Part shown: piece after piece, positions 1 to 8,306 of the stretch
Position numbering within the stretch: position 1 is the stretch's first letter
How the letters are laid out: every line of letters starts with the position of its first letter
Assembly: GCA_946539855.1 (NCBI GenBank)
Contig: CAMNHV010000008.1
Span: 5,960-69,959, forward strand
Direction: 5' to 3'
DNA: 64,000 nucleotides
Origin: CAG-791 sp002449595
GTDB lineage: Bacteria > Bacillota > Clostridia > Lachnospirales > Lachnospiraceae
Position numbers and translations under genes: made by a program
Notes under the pieces: generated by a model
Told to the model about the DNA's origin: nothing
What the model saw: the letters and a program-made list of their open reading frames with translations, nothing else
Databases searched by the model: none

Positions 1-1072
1 TCCTTCTAAAGAGATAATCAGCGTAGCTGCAGAAGAAATCCCGATCTCTCTTCATCTCATCCGTGAGTTCGAAGAAAAGCTCCGGATCCTGATATTCCCT
101 GCGGAAATAGGGCGACTTGAAGTCGGACCACTGCGGCAGATATAAGGACCTTTTCCTGGTGTAGCAGGTCTGTGCCGTCGCCTGCACGCGGTGGGAGGCG
201 TCGGCGAAGGAGGCGATGGATTTGTGCATCGCGCAGTCCTCCTCCGGTAGGTAGTAATAGTCCTTGTACCCGGCGTAGAAGTACTTCATCTCCTCGCGGT
301 AGACCGGAATGCGCAGGAGGCCCTCCGCGCCGGTCTGGGAGAGAAACACGTGATCGTACGAGCCGGTGATCATGACGGGGATCGCCTTGTCGGAGCGGAA
401 GTGGAGCAGCAGCTCCTCCTTCTCATCTCCGAGGTACCCGCGGTAGCTGTGCGCCTCCGCCTTGTAGACGTGGAGCTTCGCCTCGGGAAGATCGTGGAAT
501 GAGAGCACCGGCGTGAGAGAGATCAGCCCTCTGACGTCCTCGGCGTTGTGCGTGAGCAGCATCGACAGCGCGTCCGGATCCGGCTTCTCCACATAGCTGC
601 GGTAGACGCCGATCAGGCTGCCGCCGTCCGTGTCGTCTGTCCTTCCGGTGCCGAAGAGCGACTCGACCGCCTGCTGGCTGCAGTTGGGAAGGCCGATGAG
701 ATCGCGGTAAGGCGTGACCTCCTTGCGGAGATCGATCGAATTCATGCGCGGGAGCTGCCCCGTGAGGCCGTGGAGTTCCATCCTTTTCAGCAGAAAAGGA
801 ATGTCAAACCGATCGCCGTTGTAGTGGATCAGCGTTTTTCTTCCGGAGATATATAAAAGGAAGGAAGAGATGATCTCCTTTTCCTCGCGGCCGGTATTGT
901 CGAACCACTGCGTGAGCGTCCAGCTCCCCGCGTCGTGCAGCGCGCAGCCGATCAGATAGATCTGGTTCCTCGCAGAGGAGAGCCCTGTAGTTTCGATGTC
1001 GAAATAGACGACGTCTGCCAGCGAAGCCAGGGAAGGCTCGCTGTGTTCCAGTGTCTGGGTGATGATTTTCAT
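1..1072 (-). CDS. YprB-like RNase H-fold 3'-5' exonuclease, partial (C-terminus beyond window)
   Basis: This gene enters from the left edge and its start codon is at 1072; about 357 residues are visible. The N-terminal half has the DEDD exonuclease pattern: an FDIETTG motif near residue 25 (exo I), a NGDRFD motif near residue 85 (exo II) and HNAED near residue 175 (exo III). This matches the ribonuclease-H-like domain of the YprB family in Firmicutes, expected to degrade or process nucleic acid with two metal ions. The part after about residue 190 is not a recognised domain. The ATG has no Shine-Dalgarno sequence and a TATATT hexamer lies six bases upstream. It is divergent from rnfC with only 46 bases between starts. 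The substrate is unknown. Confidence 0.8.
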   Translation of the reverse strand, partial: MKIITQTLEHSEPSLASLADVVYFDIETTGLSSARNQIYLIGCALHDAGSWTLTQWFDNTGREEKEIISSFLLYISGRKTLIHYNGDRFDIPFLLKRMELHGLTGQLPRMNSIDLRKEVTPYRDLIGLPNCSQQAVESLFGTGRTDDTDGGSLIGVYRSYVEKPDPDALSMLLTHNAEDVRGLISLTPVLSFHDLPEAKLHVYKAEAHSYRGYLGDEKEELLLHFRSDKAIPVMITGSYDHVFLSQTGAEGLLRIPVYREEMKYFYAGYKDYYYLPEEDCAMHKSIASFADASHRVQATAQTCYTRKRSLYLPQWSDFKSPYFRREYQDPELFFELTDEMKRDRDFFCSYADYLFRR

Positions 1073-1078
1073 AAGCTG

Positions 1079-1111
1079 AATATACCACAACCACGCAAAA
1101 GATGTTAAAAT
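1079..1111. promoter_or_regulatory. Divergent promoter region between yprB-like gene and rnfC
   Basis: On the minus strand TTAACA and TATATT (1079-1084) are separated by 18 bases, a good sigma-A match whose predicted start falls at the yprB-like ATG. On the plus strand TAAAAT (1106-1111) lies seven bases before the rnfC ATG at 1119, but I find no convincing -35 for it. Neither gene has a ribosome binding site, so both may be leaderless. This is inference from spacing. Confidence 0.4.
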
Positions 1112-1118
1112 CTTTCGT

Positions 1119-2480
1119 ATGGCTAAACTGACATTTCCGGGCGGCATCCAGCTGAATGGCGAAAAACAGCTGACGAAAGATGCCCCCTTTATCAATCTGT
1201 TTCCGGAAGGGGAGCTCGTTTTCCCGCTCTCCCAGCACATCGGGGAACCGGCGGTTCCTGTTGTGAAGGAGGGAGACTTCGTGCGCATGGGGCAGGTCAT
1301 CGCCCGCGCGGACGGGCGTCTCTCCGCGCCGATCCACGCCCCGGTCTCCGGACAGATCACCGCCGTGGAAGACCGGCTCACCGCCGACGGCACGCAGGCG
1401 AGGTCCATCGTGCTGGAGAACGACGGGCTGTATCTCGAGATCCCGTATCCGCCGAACCGCCATATCTACAGCCTCCGCAGGGAGGAGATCCTCGCGGGGA
1501 TCCGCAGCGCCGGCATCACCGGCCTCGGCGGCGCTTCGCTGCCGTCCGCGGTCAAGATCGAGGAGGCGGACCCGGAGAGCGTGGATTTCTGCATCGCCAA
1601 CTGCATGGAGAGCGAACCCTATCTGACGGCCGGCTACCGCAGGCTTGTTGAGTCACCCTGGAAGGTGATCAACGGGCTTCGGATCGTCCTGCGCATGTTC
1701 CCGAAGGCGCGCGGCGTGATCGCGCTTCCCTCAGGATATGCCGACTGCGCGGCGCAGCTGCGCGAGCTGACGGCCCAGATGCCGCACGTCCAGGTGCGCG
1801 TCCTGCCGGACAAGTACCCGCAGGGAGCGGAGCGTCAGCTGATCTACGCGATCACCGGGCGGACGCTGAACCGCACGATGCTCCCGCACGACATCGGCTG
1901 CATCGTCTACAACCTGGATACCCTGGTCGCGATCAACCAGGCCTGCATCACGAACGAACCCCTGATGACGAGGACCCTGACGCTGTCCGGACGGGCGGCG
2001 GAGGCACCGGGCAATTACCGCGTGCGGCTCGGGATGAGCTGCCGGGAATTCCTGGAGCAGGCCGGCGGCCTGAAGGAAGGATATACGGAAGAGGACGTTC
2101 TCTTCCTCGACGGGGGACCGATGATGGGGCGGCCTTACGCCTCCCTCGACGTCCCGGTCACCAAGCTCACGAGAGGCCTGATCTGCATCCCGCGGCACGA
2201 GCTCCCGTCCGTGAGGACGAGCGCCTGCATCCGCTGCGGCAGATGCGCGGGCGTGTGCCCGAACAGGCTCACGCCGTTCCGGCTCCTCAGAGATCTGGAA
2301 AAGGAAAAGGATGACAGGTTCATCGCGCACGGCGGCCTGGAGTGCAGCGGATGCGGCGCCTGCACCTATATCTGTCCCGCAGGATTAAGCCTGTCCGACC
2401 GCATCGACGAATACAGGGAGCAGCTCCTGAAAGATCCGGAGAAGACCGGAGACTACGCCCGGAGGTACATCCGCAGATGA
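1119..2480 (+). CDS. rnfC: RnfC-like electron transport complex subunit
   Basis: This 453-residue protein resembles RnfC, the soluble NADH-oxidising, FMN- and Fe-S-carrying subunit of the Rnf ferredoxin:NAD oxidoreductase. The N-terminus has the barrel-sandwich region beginning with FPGGI. A glycine-rich nucleotide-binding loop (ITGLGGASLPS) lies near residue 135. Two 4Fe-4S motifs occur near residues 370 (CIRCGRCAGVCP) and 408 (CSGCGACTYICP). The length is normal for the family. The stop overlaps the rnfD start (ATGA), so the two are translationally coupled. The usual followers rnfG, rnfE, rnfA and rnfB are absent: threonine synthase comes next. There is no Shine-Dalgarno sequence before the ATG. 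Confidence 0.88.
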   Translation: MAKLTFPGGIQLNGEKQLTKDAPFINLFPEGELVFPLSQHIGEPAVPVVKEGDFVRMGQVIARADGRLSAPIHAPVSGQITAVEDRLTADGTQARSIVLENDGLYLEIPYPPNRHIYSLRREEILAGIRSAGITGLGGASLPSAVKIEEADPESVDFCIANCMESEPYLTAGYRRLVESPWKVINGLRIVLRMFPKARGVIALPSGYADCAAQLRELTAQMPHVQVRVLPDKYPQGAERQLIYAITGRTLNRTMLPHDIGCIVYNLDTLVAINQACITNEPLMTRTLTLSGRAAEAPGNYRVRLGMSCREFLEQAGGLKEGYTEEDVLFLDGGPMMGRPYASLDVPVTKLTRGLICIPRHELPSVRTSACIRCGRCAGVCPNRLTPFRLLRDLEKEKDDRFIAHGGLECSGCGACTYICPAGLSLSDRIDEYREQLLKDPEKTGDYARRYIRR

Positions 2481-3517
2481 AAAAAGAAACTTCCGGGAGA
2501 CAAATGATCATACACGCGCCGCTCCTCACGAGGGAGATCATGGGGATCGTCCTCATCGCGCTCGTCCCGATGTGCGGGACCGCGCTCTATTTCTTCGGCC
2601 TGCAGGGCGGCCTTCTTATCTTAAGCGCACTGGCGGGCGCGATTGCAGCGGAGCTCCTGACGGACCTCGTCACGCGGCGCTTCCACTGCATGGCCGACGG
2701 CACAGCGGCAGTGACCGGCATCATCACCGGCCTTCTCATGCCGCCGGGCGTCCCGCTCTGGATGCCGGCCGCGGCGGCTGCCGCAGGCATCGTCGCCGCG
2801 AAGGCGCTCTTCGGGGGAACCGGGAAGAATCTCCTGAATCCCGCGATGACCGGCAAGCTCATCATGCTGCTCGCCTTCCAGGGTGTGATGCGGGATTATT
2901 CCTACGCGGAGTTCGGCAGCATCACGCCGCTCACGTCGCTCGCGGAGGGCAACCCGATCGCGATCCGTGACATGATCGTCGGCGGAACGTCCGGCTGTAT
3001 CGGGCTGTCATCGCCGATCCCTGTACTCATCGGGGCACTGGTCCTGATGGCTGTCGGGATCGCGGATATCATGATTCCGCTTGCGGCGATAATTCTTTTC
3101 TCAGGTATTATGCTGCTGTTCGGCAGCCATGGCGCGGACCCGCTCTACGTCCTCGCGGAGATGCTCGGCGGCGGCTTCCTGTTCGCGGCGTTCATCATGC
3201 TGCAGGACACGGCGACGAGCCCCGTGTCGCGGCGGGCGAAATTCCTCTACGGCGCGCTGTTCGGCATCGCCGTGGCGGTGCTCCGGATCCTCGGGATCAA
3301 GGAGAATGCGGTCACGTTCGCGCTGCCCGCGGTCAACCTGCTCGCGCGGCCGCTCGATGAGATGATGATGCCTCAGCCGTTCGGCACGAAGCGCGTGAGG
3401 TCCAGGAGAGTGCTGCGAGGAAGAAAGAACGCCCAGATGCCGGAAGAGCCGGAGGAGACGGAGGAAGAGTCCGACTTCGAGGCGGAAGAGAACGAACACG
3501 AGGTGCGGGAGACGTAA
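2477..3517 (+). CDS. rnfD: RnfD-like membrane subunit
   Basis: This is a 346-residue multi-pass membrane protein of the RnfD/NqrB family, which carries covalent FMN and conducts electrons within the Rnf ion pump. I chose the ATG at 2477 because it overlaps the rnfC stop; an open frame continues upstream but lies inside rnfC. Hydrophobic helices fill roughly residues 15-300. The segment near residue 148 (SITPLTSL) aligns with the family SGATPL motif and keeps the threonine that is flavinylated in characterised RnfD. The last 40 residues are very acidic (Glu/Asp-rich), which is an unusual tail. A transferase such as ApbE would be needed for flavinylation; none is in this window. Confidence 0.85.
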   Translation: MKKETSGRQMIIHAPLLTREIMGIVLIALVPMCGTALYFFGLQGGLLILSALAGAIAAELLTDLVTRRFHCMADGTAAVTGIITGLLMPPGVPLWMPAAAAAAGIVAAKALFGGTGKNLLNPAMTGKLIMLLAFQGVMRDYSYAEFGSITPLTSLAEGNPIAIRDMIVGGTSGCIGLSSPIPVLIGALVLMAVGIADIMIPLAAIILFSGIMLLFGSHGADPLYVLAEMLGGGFLFAAFIMLQDTATSPVSRRAKFLYGALFGIAVAVLRILGIKENAVTFALPAVNLLARPLDEMMMPQPFGTKRVRSRRVLRGRKNAQMPEEPEETEEESDFEAEENEHEVRET

Positions 3518-3614
3518 AGAGAGCTGCCGCAGCCTGAGATCGGCAACGTGCGGACGCGCCGGCTGCCGCATTCGTTAAAACACATTCGCGATTTTTCCAG
3601 CGAGGTATAAGCAT

Positions 3615-5111
3615 ATGAAAGACCAGACAGAAATGTTGTACAGAAGCACAAGGTCGGCGCTCGCACCGGTCACGGCCTCGCAGGCGGTCCTGCAGGGGCT
3701 CGCCCCGGACGGCGGACTGTACGTCCCGGTCAGCATCCCGAAGCTTGCGATCGGACCGGAGCAGCTCAGCGCCATGAACTACCGCGACACCGCCTACGAA
3801 GTGATGCGGCTGTTCTTCACGGACTTCACGGAAGAAGAGCTGAGAGACTGCATCGACGGCGCGTACGACAGCAAATTCGAGACGGCAGAGCCTGCGGTGC
3901 TGAAGGAGGCGGGCGGCTCCTACTACCTGGAGCTGTTCCACGGGCCGACGATCGCGTTCAAGGACATGGCTCTCACGATCCTGCCGCGCCTGATGACGAC
4001 GGCGGCGAAGAAGCTGGGCGAGAAGAAGGAGATCGTCATCCTGACCGCGACGAGCGGCGATACGGGAAAAGCGGCGCTCTCCGGCTTCGCGGACGTCCCC
4101 GGGACCAGGATCATGGTGTTCTATCCGAAGGGCGGCGTCTCCCAGATCCAGGAGCGCCAGATGGTGACGCAGAGAGGCGCGAACGTGGGCGTCGCGGGCG
4201 TCCGCGGCAATTTCGACGACACGCAGACGGGCGTGAAGCGGATCTTCACGGACGCGGCGCTCCGGGAGGAGCTCGCGGGGAAGGGCTTCCAGTTCTCTTC
4301 CGCCAACTCGATCAACATCGGCCGCCTCATCCCGCAGGTCGTCTACTACGTCTATGCTTACGGGCAGATGGTGAAGAGCGGTGCGATCAAAGCCGGTGAG
4401 CCGCTGAACTTCACGGTCCCGACCGGCAACTTCGGCAACATCCTCGCCGCGTGGTACGCGAAGCAGATGGGCCTCCCGGTCGGCAGGCTGATCTGTGCCT
4501 CCAACGAGAACAAGGTCCTGTTTGACTTCTTCCGCAGCGGCAGCTATGACCGCCGCCGCCCGTTCGTCCTGACGTCGTCGCCGTCCATGGACATCCTGAT
4601 CTCCAGCAACCTGGAGCGCCTGATCTTCCATGCAGCAGGAGATGATGCGGAAGTGACCGCGCAGCTCATGAAGTCGCTCACGGAGGACGGGATCTACGAT
4701 ATTTCGGATGCGATGAGGGAAAAGCTGGACTCCTTTGCCGCGGGCTTTGCCTCTGAAGAGGAGACGGCGGCCGCGATCAGTGAGACGTTCAAGGAGACCG
4801 GCTACTGCGTCGATCCGCACACAGCTGTCGCAGTCTCCGTGTGCCGGAAATACTACGCGAAGAGCGGCGATTCGGCGAAGTGCGTCATCGTGTCCACGGC
4901 GAGCCCGTTCAAGTTCGAGTCGGCCGTCATGAGCGCGATCGGCGAAAAGACGGATCTGCCGGACCTCGAGATGGCGGACAAACTCGCGGAAGTCATCGGC
5001 GTGAACGTGCCGGCGGCAGTTTCATCGCTGCGGGACGCACCGGTGCTGCACGACATCGTCTGCGGCACGGACGAGATGGAGAAAACGGTCCGCAACTTCC
5101 TCGGCATCTGA
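3615..5111 (+). CDS. thrC: Threonine synthase
   Basis: This 498-residue PLP enzyme converts O-phosphohomoserine to threonine, the last step of threonine synthesis. The N-terminus has the family pattern of a short strand with YRSTR followed by GLAPDGGLYVP. The PLP lysine is in the HGPTIAFKDMAL motif near residue 116, and the phosphate-binding and glycine-rich stretch TATSGDTGKAAL follows near residue 140. The length fits the long bacterial form. It starts about 100 bases after rnfD, with a GAGG ribosome site ahead of the ATG. The aspartate-semialdehyde dehydrogenase gene asd lies at the other end of the window. The rnfD-thrC gap contains nothing else recognisable. Confidence 0.95.
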   Translation: MKDQTEMLYRSTRSALAPVTASQAVLQGLAPDGGLYVPVSIPKLAIGPEQLSAMNYRDTAYEVMRLFFTDFTEEELRDCIDGAYDSKFETAEPAVLKEAGGSYYLELFHGPTIAFKDMALTILPRLMTTAAKKLGEKKEIVILTATSGDTGKAALSGFADVPGTRIMVFYPKGGVSQIQERQMVTQRGANVGVAGVRGNFDDTQTGVKRIFTDAALREELAGKGFQFSSANSINIGRLIPQVVYYVYAYGQMVKSGAIKAGEPLNFTVPTGNFGNILAAWYAKQMGLPVGRLICASNENKVLFDFFRSGSYDRRRPFVLTSSPSMDILISSNLERLIFHAAGDDAEVTAQLMKSLTEDGIYDISDAMREKLDSFAAGFASEEETAAAISETFKETGYCVDPHTAVAVSVCRKYYAKSGDSAKCVIVSTASPFKFESAVMSAIGEKTDLPDLEMADKLAEVIGVNVPAAVSSLRDAPVLHDIVCGTDEMEKTVRNFLGI

Positions 5112-5162
5112 TGCAGAGAAATAGAGGCGGAATCAAATTAAAAAAGGAAGCAGTGGAGAGAG

Positions 5163-6959
5163 ATGAGTGAGAACACAGTGATCCGGGCGCGCCTGACCGC
5201 GCTCCGGGAGGCAATGAAACAGGCGGGGATCGACTGCTACATGATCCCGACCGCAGACTATCACAATTCGGAGTACTGCGCCGAGTTCTTCCGCGTGCGG
5301 GAGTTCTTCAGCGGGTTCACAGGCTCCGCCGGAACGCTGGTCGTCACGGCGGACGGCGCGTGGCTCTGGGCGGACGGAAGGTATTTCATCCAGGCGCAGC
5401 GCCAGATCGAAGGCACGGGCATCACGCTGATGAAGATGGGCGAGCCCGGGGTCCCCGAGATCCGCGCTTTCCTGAAGGAAAACATGCGGGACGACACCTG
5501 CTTTGGGTTTGACGGCCGGTGCGTGACGGCGCTGGAAGGCCGCCGGCTCTCGCAGGAGCTCTCTGAGAAAAGGATCTCGGTCCGGGCCGACCGCGATCTC
5601 TCCGAGGGGATCTGGACGGAGCGCCCGGCGTTCCCCTGCTCGAAGGTCTTCGTGCCGGACGAGGAGAAGTACGCCGGAAGAACGGTCGCACAGAAGCTTG
5701 CGGACTTAAGAAGAGAACTCGCCTTCGCAGGCGCCTCCTTCTTCGTCTCCTCAAAGCTTGACGAGATCATGTGGCTCTTCAACGTGCGCGGCGACGACGT
5801 GGAATGCAACCCGGTCGCAATGAGCAACTGCCTGATCTCCGGGAACGACGCGTTCCTGTTCCTGCAGGAAGAAGCGGTGACGGAGGAAGTGCGCGCGCAC
5901 CTCGCGAAGTACGGCGTGAAGCTCATGAATTACGGGAGTTTCCAGGCGTTCCTCAGGGACTTCGACTTTGACGGCGCCGTCGCATATGATCCGAAGGAAT
6001 TAAGCTTTTCCCTTGCGGAGACGCTCCGCAGCGCGCAGTGCAGGGAGATCGCATCGCCCCTTGAGAAGATGAAAGCGGTCAAGAACGCGGTCGAAGCTGC
6101 GAACGCGAGGAGCTGCTATCTGGAAGACTCCGCGATGCTCACGAAGTTCATCTACTGGCTGAAGCGCAGCGCGGGGAAGATCCCGATGACGGAGTACACC
6201 GCCGCGATGAAGCTCGACGGGATGCGCGCGCAGATCAGCGATTTCATGGGACTGTCCTTCGGGACGATCTCCGCTTACGGCCCGAACGCCGCGATGATGC
6301 ACTACAGCGCGGATGAGGAGAGCGCGGCAGAGGTCCTGCCTGAGGGAATGCTTCTTGTGGATTCCGGCGGACAGTACCTGCGCGGCACGACCGACGTCAC
6401 GCGCACGATGTCCCTGGGGCCGGTGACGGACGAGATGCGGCGCGCCTACACTTTGACCGCGGTCGGGTGCCTGAGCCTGCAGAATGCCGTGTTCCTTCAC
6501 GGCTGCACCGGCAGGAACCTCGATATCCTCGCGAGAGAACCTCTTTGGAGAGTAGGCATTGATTACAAGTGCGGCACGGGCCACGGGATCGGCAGCTTCC
6601 TGAACGTACACGAGGGGCCGCAGAACATCCGCTGGAAGCACGCCGCGGACGAGGCCGTGATGGAGGCGGGCATGATCGTCTCCGACGAGCCCGGCGTCTA
6701 CCGCGAGAACGAGTTCGGCATCCGCATCGAGACGATCCTCCTCACGGTGGAGCGCGAGACCACGCCGGATGGAACGTTCCTCGCGTTTGAGCCGCTGACG
6801 TTCGTGCCGCTCGACAGGGAACTCCTGGATCCGCAGTACCTCACACAGGAGGCCAGGGAGCAGCTGAACCGCTACCACGCGGAGGTGTACAGCAAGCTTT
6901 CCCCGATGCTGGACGAGGAAGAGCGGGCGTGGCTCGAGCAGCAGACAATGCCGCTGTAA
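5163..6959 (+). CDS. pepP: Xaa-Pro aminopeptidase, M24B family
   Basis: This 598-residue metallopeptidase removes an N-terminal residue preceding proline. It has the long three-domain form: two creatinase-like N-terminal domains (about residues 1-310) and a C-terminal pita-bread catalytic domain. Metal ligands are visible in order: Asp in LLVDSGGQY, Asp in GTTDVTRTM, His in GTGHGIGSFLNVHE, Glu in SDEPGVY and Glu in GIRIETI. The C-terminal region with FEPLTFVPLDRELLD matches the long aminopeptidase P family. The ATG is preceded by GGAGAG. The gene name is by family similarity; isozymes are common. A 6S RNA follows. Confidence 0.9.
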   Translation: MSENTVIRARLTALREAMKQAGIDCYMIPTADYHNSEYCAEFFRVREFFSGFTGSAGTLVVTADGAWLWADGRYFIQAQRQIEGTGITLMKMGEPGVPEIRAFLKENMRDDTCFGFDGRCVTALEGRRLSQELSEKRISVRADRDLSEGIWTERPAFPCSKVFVPDEEKYAGRTVAQKLADLRRELAFAGASFFVSSKLDEIMWLFNVRGDDVECNPVAMSNCLISGNDAFLFLQEEAVTEEVRAHLAKYGVKLMNYGSFQAFLRDFDFDGAVAYDPKELSFSLAETLRSAQCREIASPLEKMKAVKNAVEAANARSCYLEDSAMLTKFIYWLKRSAGKIPMTEYTAAMKLDGMRAQISDFMGLSFGTISAYGPNAAMMHYSADEESAAEVLPEGMLLVDSGGQYLRGTTDVTRTMSLGPVTDEMRRAYTLTAVGCLSLQNAVFLHGCTGRNLDILAREPLWRVGIDYKCGTGHGIGSFLNVHEGPQNIRWKHAADEAVMEAGMIVSDEPGVYRENEFGIRIETILLTVERETTPDGTFLAFEPLTFVPLDRELLDPQYLTQEAREQLNRYHAEVYSKLSPMLDEEERAWLEQQTMPL

Positions 6960-6999
6960 TGCGGTTTTTGAGCAGGTATACGAACACTGCGTTTTATGA

Positions 7000-7005
7000 T
7001 AAAAT
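7000..7005 (+). promoter_or_regulatory. -10 box of the 6S RNA gene (candidate)
   Basis: TAAAAT lies 7-8 bases upstream of the first paired base of the 6S RNA closing stem. A TATGAT overlaps it at 6995-7000. The -35 region is weak, so the exact start is uncertain. Confidence 0.4.
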
Positions 7006-7012
7006 AGGGTAA

Positions 7013-7190
7013 CCGAAATACGTTGCTGCTATTTTGAACCTACAATTACTTTAAACGGGAATCTTACATTGCCTCAGCAGCTGTCACGCCTTCGGCGCTT
7101 GCGCTATGGCAGAGGACGACAAAAGCGGGGGCTGCGGACACCCACCTGGCGAGAGCTAGGAGTCAAAGTGCAGCGGCGGCATTTCGGCTT
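7013..7190 (+). ncRNA. ssrS: 6S RNA
   Basis: 6S RNA imitates an open promoter and binds sigma-A RNA polymerase. The 261-base gap upstream of pheS holds a transcript-like unit of about 178 nt, the normal size. Its ends pair: CCGAAAT (7013-7019) with ATTTCGG (7181-7187), and after a small internal loop CGTTGCTGC with GCAGCGGCG (7170-7178). The 3' arm GCAGCGGCGGCATTTCGG closely resembles the conserved 3' end of E. coli 6S RNA. A C/G-rich interrupted hairpin fills the centre, as expected for the bubble and apical arm. A T-run follows the stem. There is no T-box motif, so this is not a PheS leader. Confidence 0.83.
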
Positions 7191-7220
7191 TTTATGGGCT
7201 GAAGGAGGAAGACTGGAATC

Positions 7221-8243
7221 ATGATGCAGGAAGATCTGGAACGGATTCGGAAAGAGGCGGTGGAGCGGCTTGGCAGCGCTTCCGTGCCGGAGGCGATCGA
7301 GCAGATCCGCGTCGAGTTTCTCGGCAGGAAGGGATCGCTCACCGAATTGCTGAAAGGAATGAAGGACGTCGCCAAGGAAGACCGGCCGAAGATCGGTCAG
7401 ATGGTGAACGACACGCGCGCGATGATCGAGGCGTCGATCCGCGAGGCGCAGGAGAAGATCGAAGCGAAGATCATGGAGGAGAAGCTCTCCCGCGAAGTGA
7501 TCGACGTGACGCTCCCTGCGAAGAAGCTGAAGACGGGGCATCTGCACCCGAACACCGTCGTGCTCCGCGAGCTGGAGCGGATCTTTATCGGCATGGGCTA
7601 CGAAGTCATGGAAGGCCCGGAGATCGAGACGGACTACTACAACTTCGAGGCGCTGAACATTCCGGCGGATCATCCCGCGAAGGATGAACAGGATACTTTC
7701 TATATAAACGGCGATATTCTCCTGCGCACGCAGACGTCGGGCACGCAGGTGCACGCGATGGAGCAGGGACGGATCCCGATCCGCATGATCGCTCCCGGGC
7801 GCGTCTACCGCTCGGATGCCGTCGACGCGACGCACTCCCCGACGTTCCATCAGGTGGAAGGCCTGGTCGTCGACAAGGGGATCACGTTCGCGGACCTGAA
7901 GGGAACGCTGCTCCGGTTCGCACAGGAGCTCTTCGGCGAGGATACGCAGGTGCGCTTCCGGCCGCACCACTTCCCGTTCACAGAGCCGAGCGCCGAGATG
8001 GACGTGAGCTGCTTCAAGTGCGGCGGCAAGGGCTGCAGCTTCTGCAAGGACGAGGGATGGATCGAGATCCTCGGCTGCGGCATGGTGCACCCGCACGTGC
8101 TGGAGATGAGCGGCATCGATCCCGCGCAGTACTCCGGATTCGCGTTCGGCGTCGGCCTTGAGCGCATCGCGCTGCTGAAATACGAGATCGACGACATGCG
8201 CCTTCTGTACGAGAACGACGCGCGGTTCCTGGAGCAGTTCTGA
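7221..8243 (+). CDS. pheS: Phenylalanine-tRNA ligase alpha subunit
   Basis: This is the 340-residue catalytic alpha subunit of the alpha2-beta2 class II enzyme that charges tRNA-Phe. A coiled-coil N-terminal arm (residues 1-90) binds tRNA. Class II motif 2 is visible around THSPTFHQVEGLVV (residues 195-215), and motif 3 in FGVGLERIALLKY near residue 318. A cysteine cluster (CFKCGGKGCSFC) sits near residue 260. A strong AAGGAGG precedes the ATG. It is followed at 63 bases by pheT. Upstream is a 6S RNA gene and no T-box leader is evident, so regulation of this operon is not visible. Confidence 0.97.
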   Translation: MMQEDLERIRKEAVERLGSASVPEAIEQIRVEFLGRKGSLTELLKGMKDVAKEDRPKIGQMVNDTRAMIEASIREAQEKIEAKIMEEKLSREVIDVTLPAKKLKTGHLHPNTVVLRELERIFIGMGYEVMEGPEIETDYYNFEALNIPADHPAKDEQDTFYINGDILLRTQTSGTQVHAMEQGRIPIRMIAPGRVYRSDAVDATHSPTFHQVEGLVVDKGITFADLKGTLLRFAQELFGEDTQVRFRPHHFPFTEPSAEMDVSCFKCGGKGCSFCKDEGWIEILGCGMVHPHVLEMSGIDPAQYSGFAFGVGLERIALLKYEIDDMRLLYENDARFLEQF

Positions 8244-8306
8244 GACGGGAATGATTCCGGCGATGCGTAAGCTCTGCCGAACAGACTTTAGGAGAAAACA
8301 GCTGAT

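Noticed and set aside
6960..7220. T-box leader for pheST
   Set aside because: I see no T-box core sequence or specifier stem. The segment fits 6S RNA instead.
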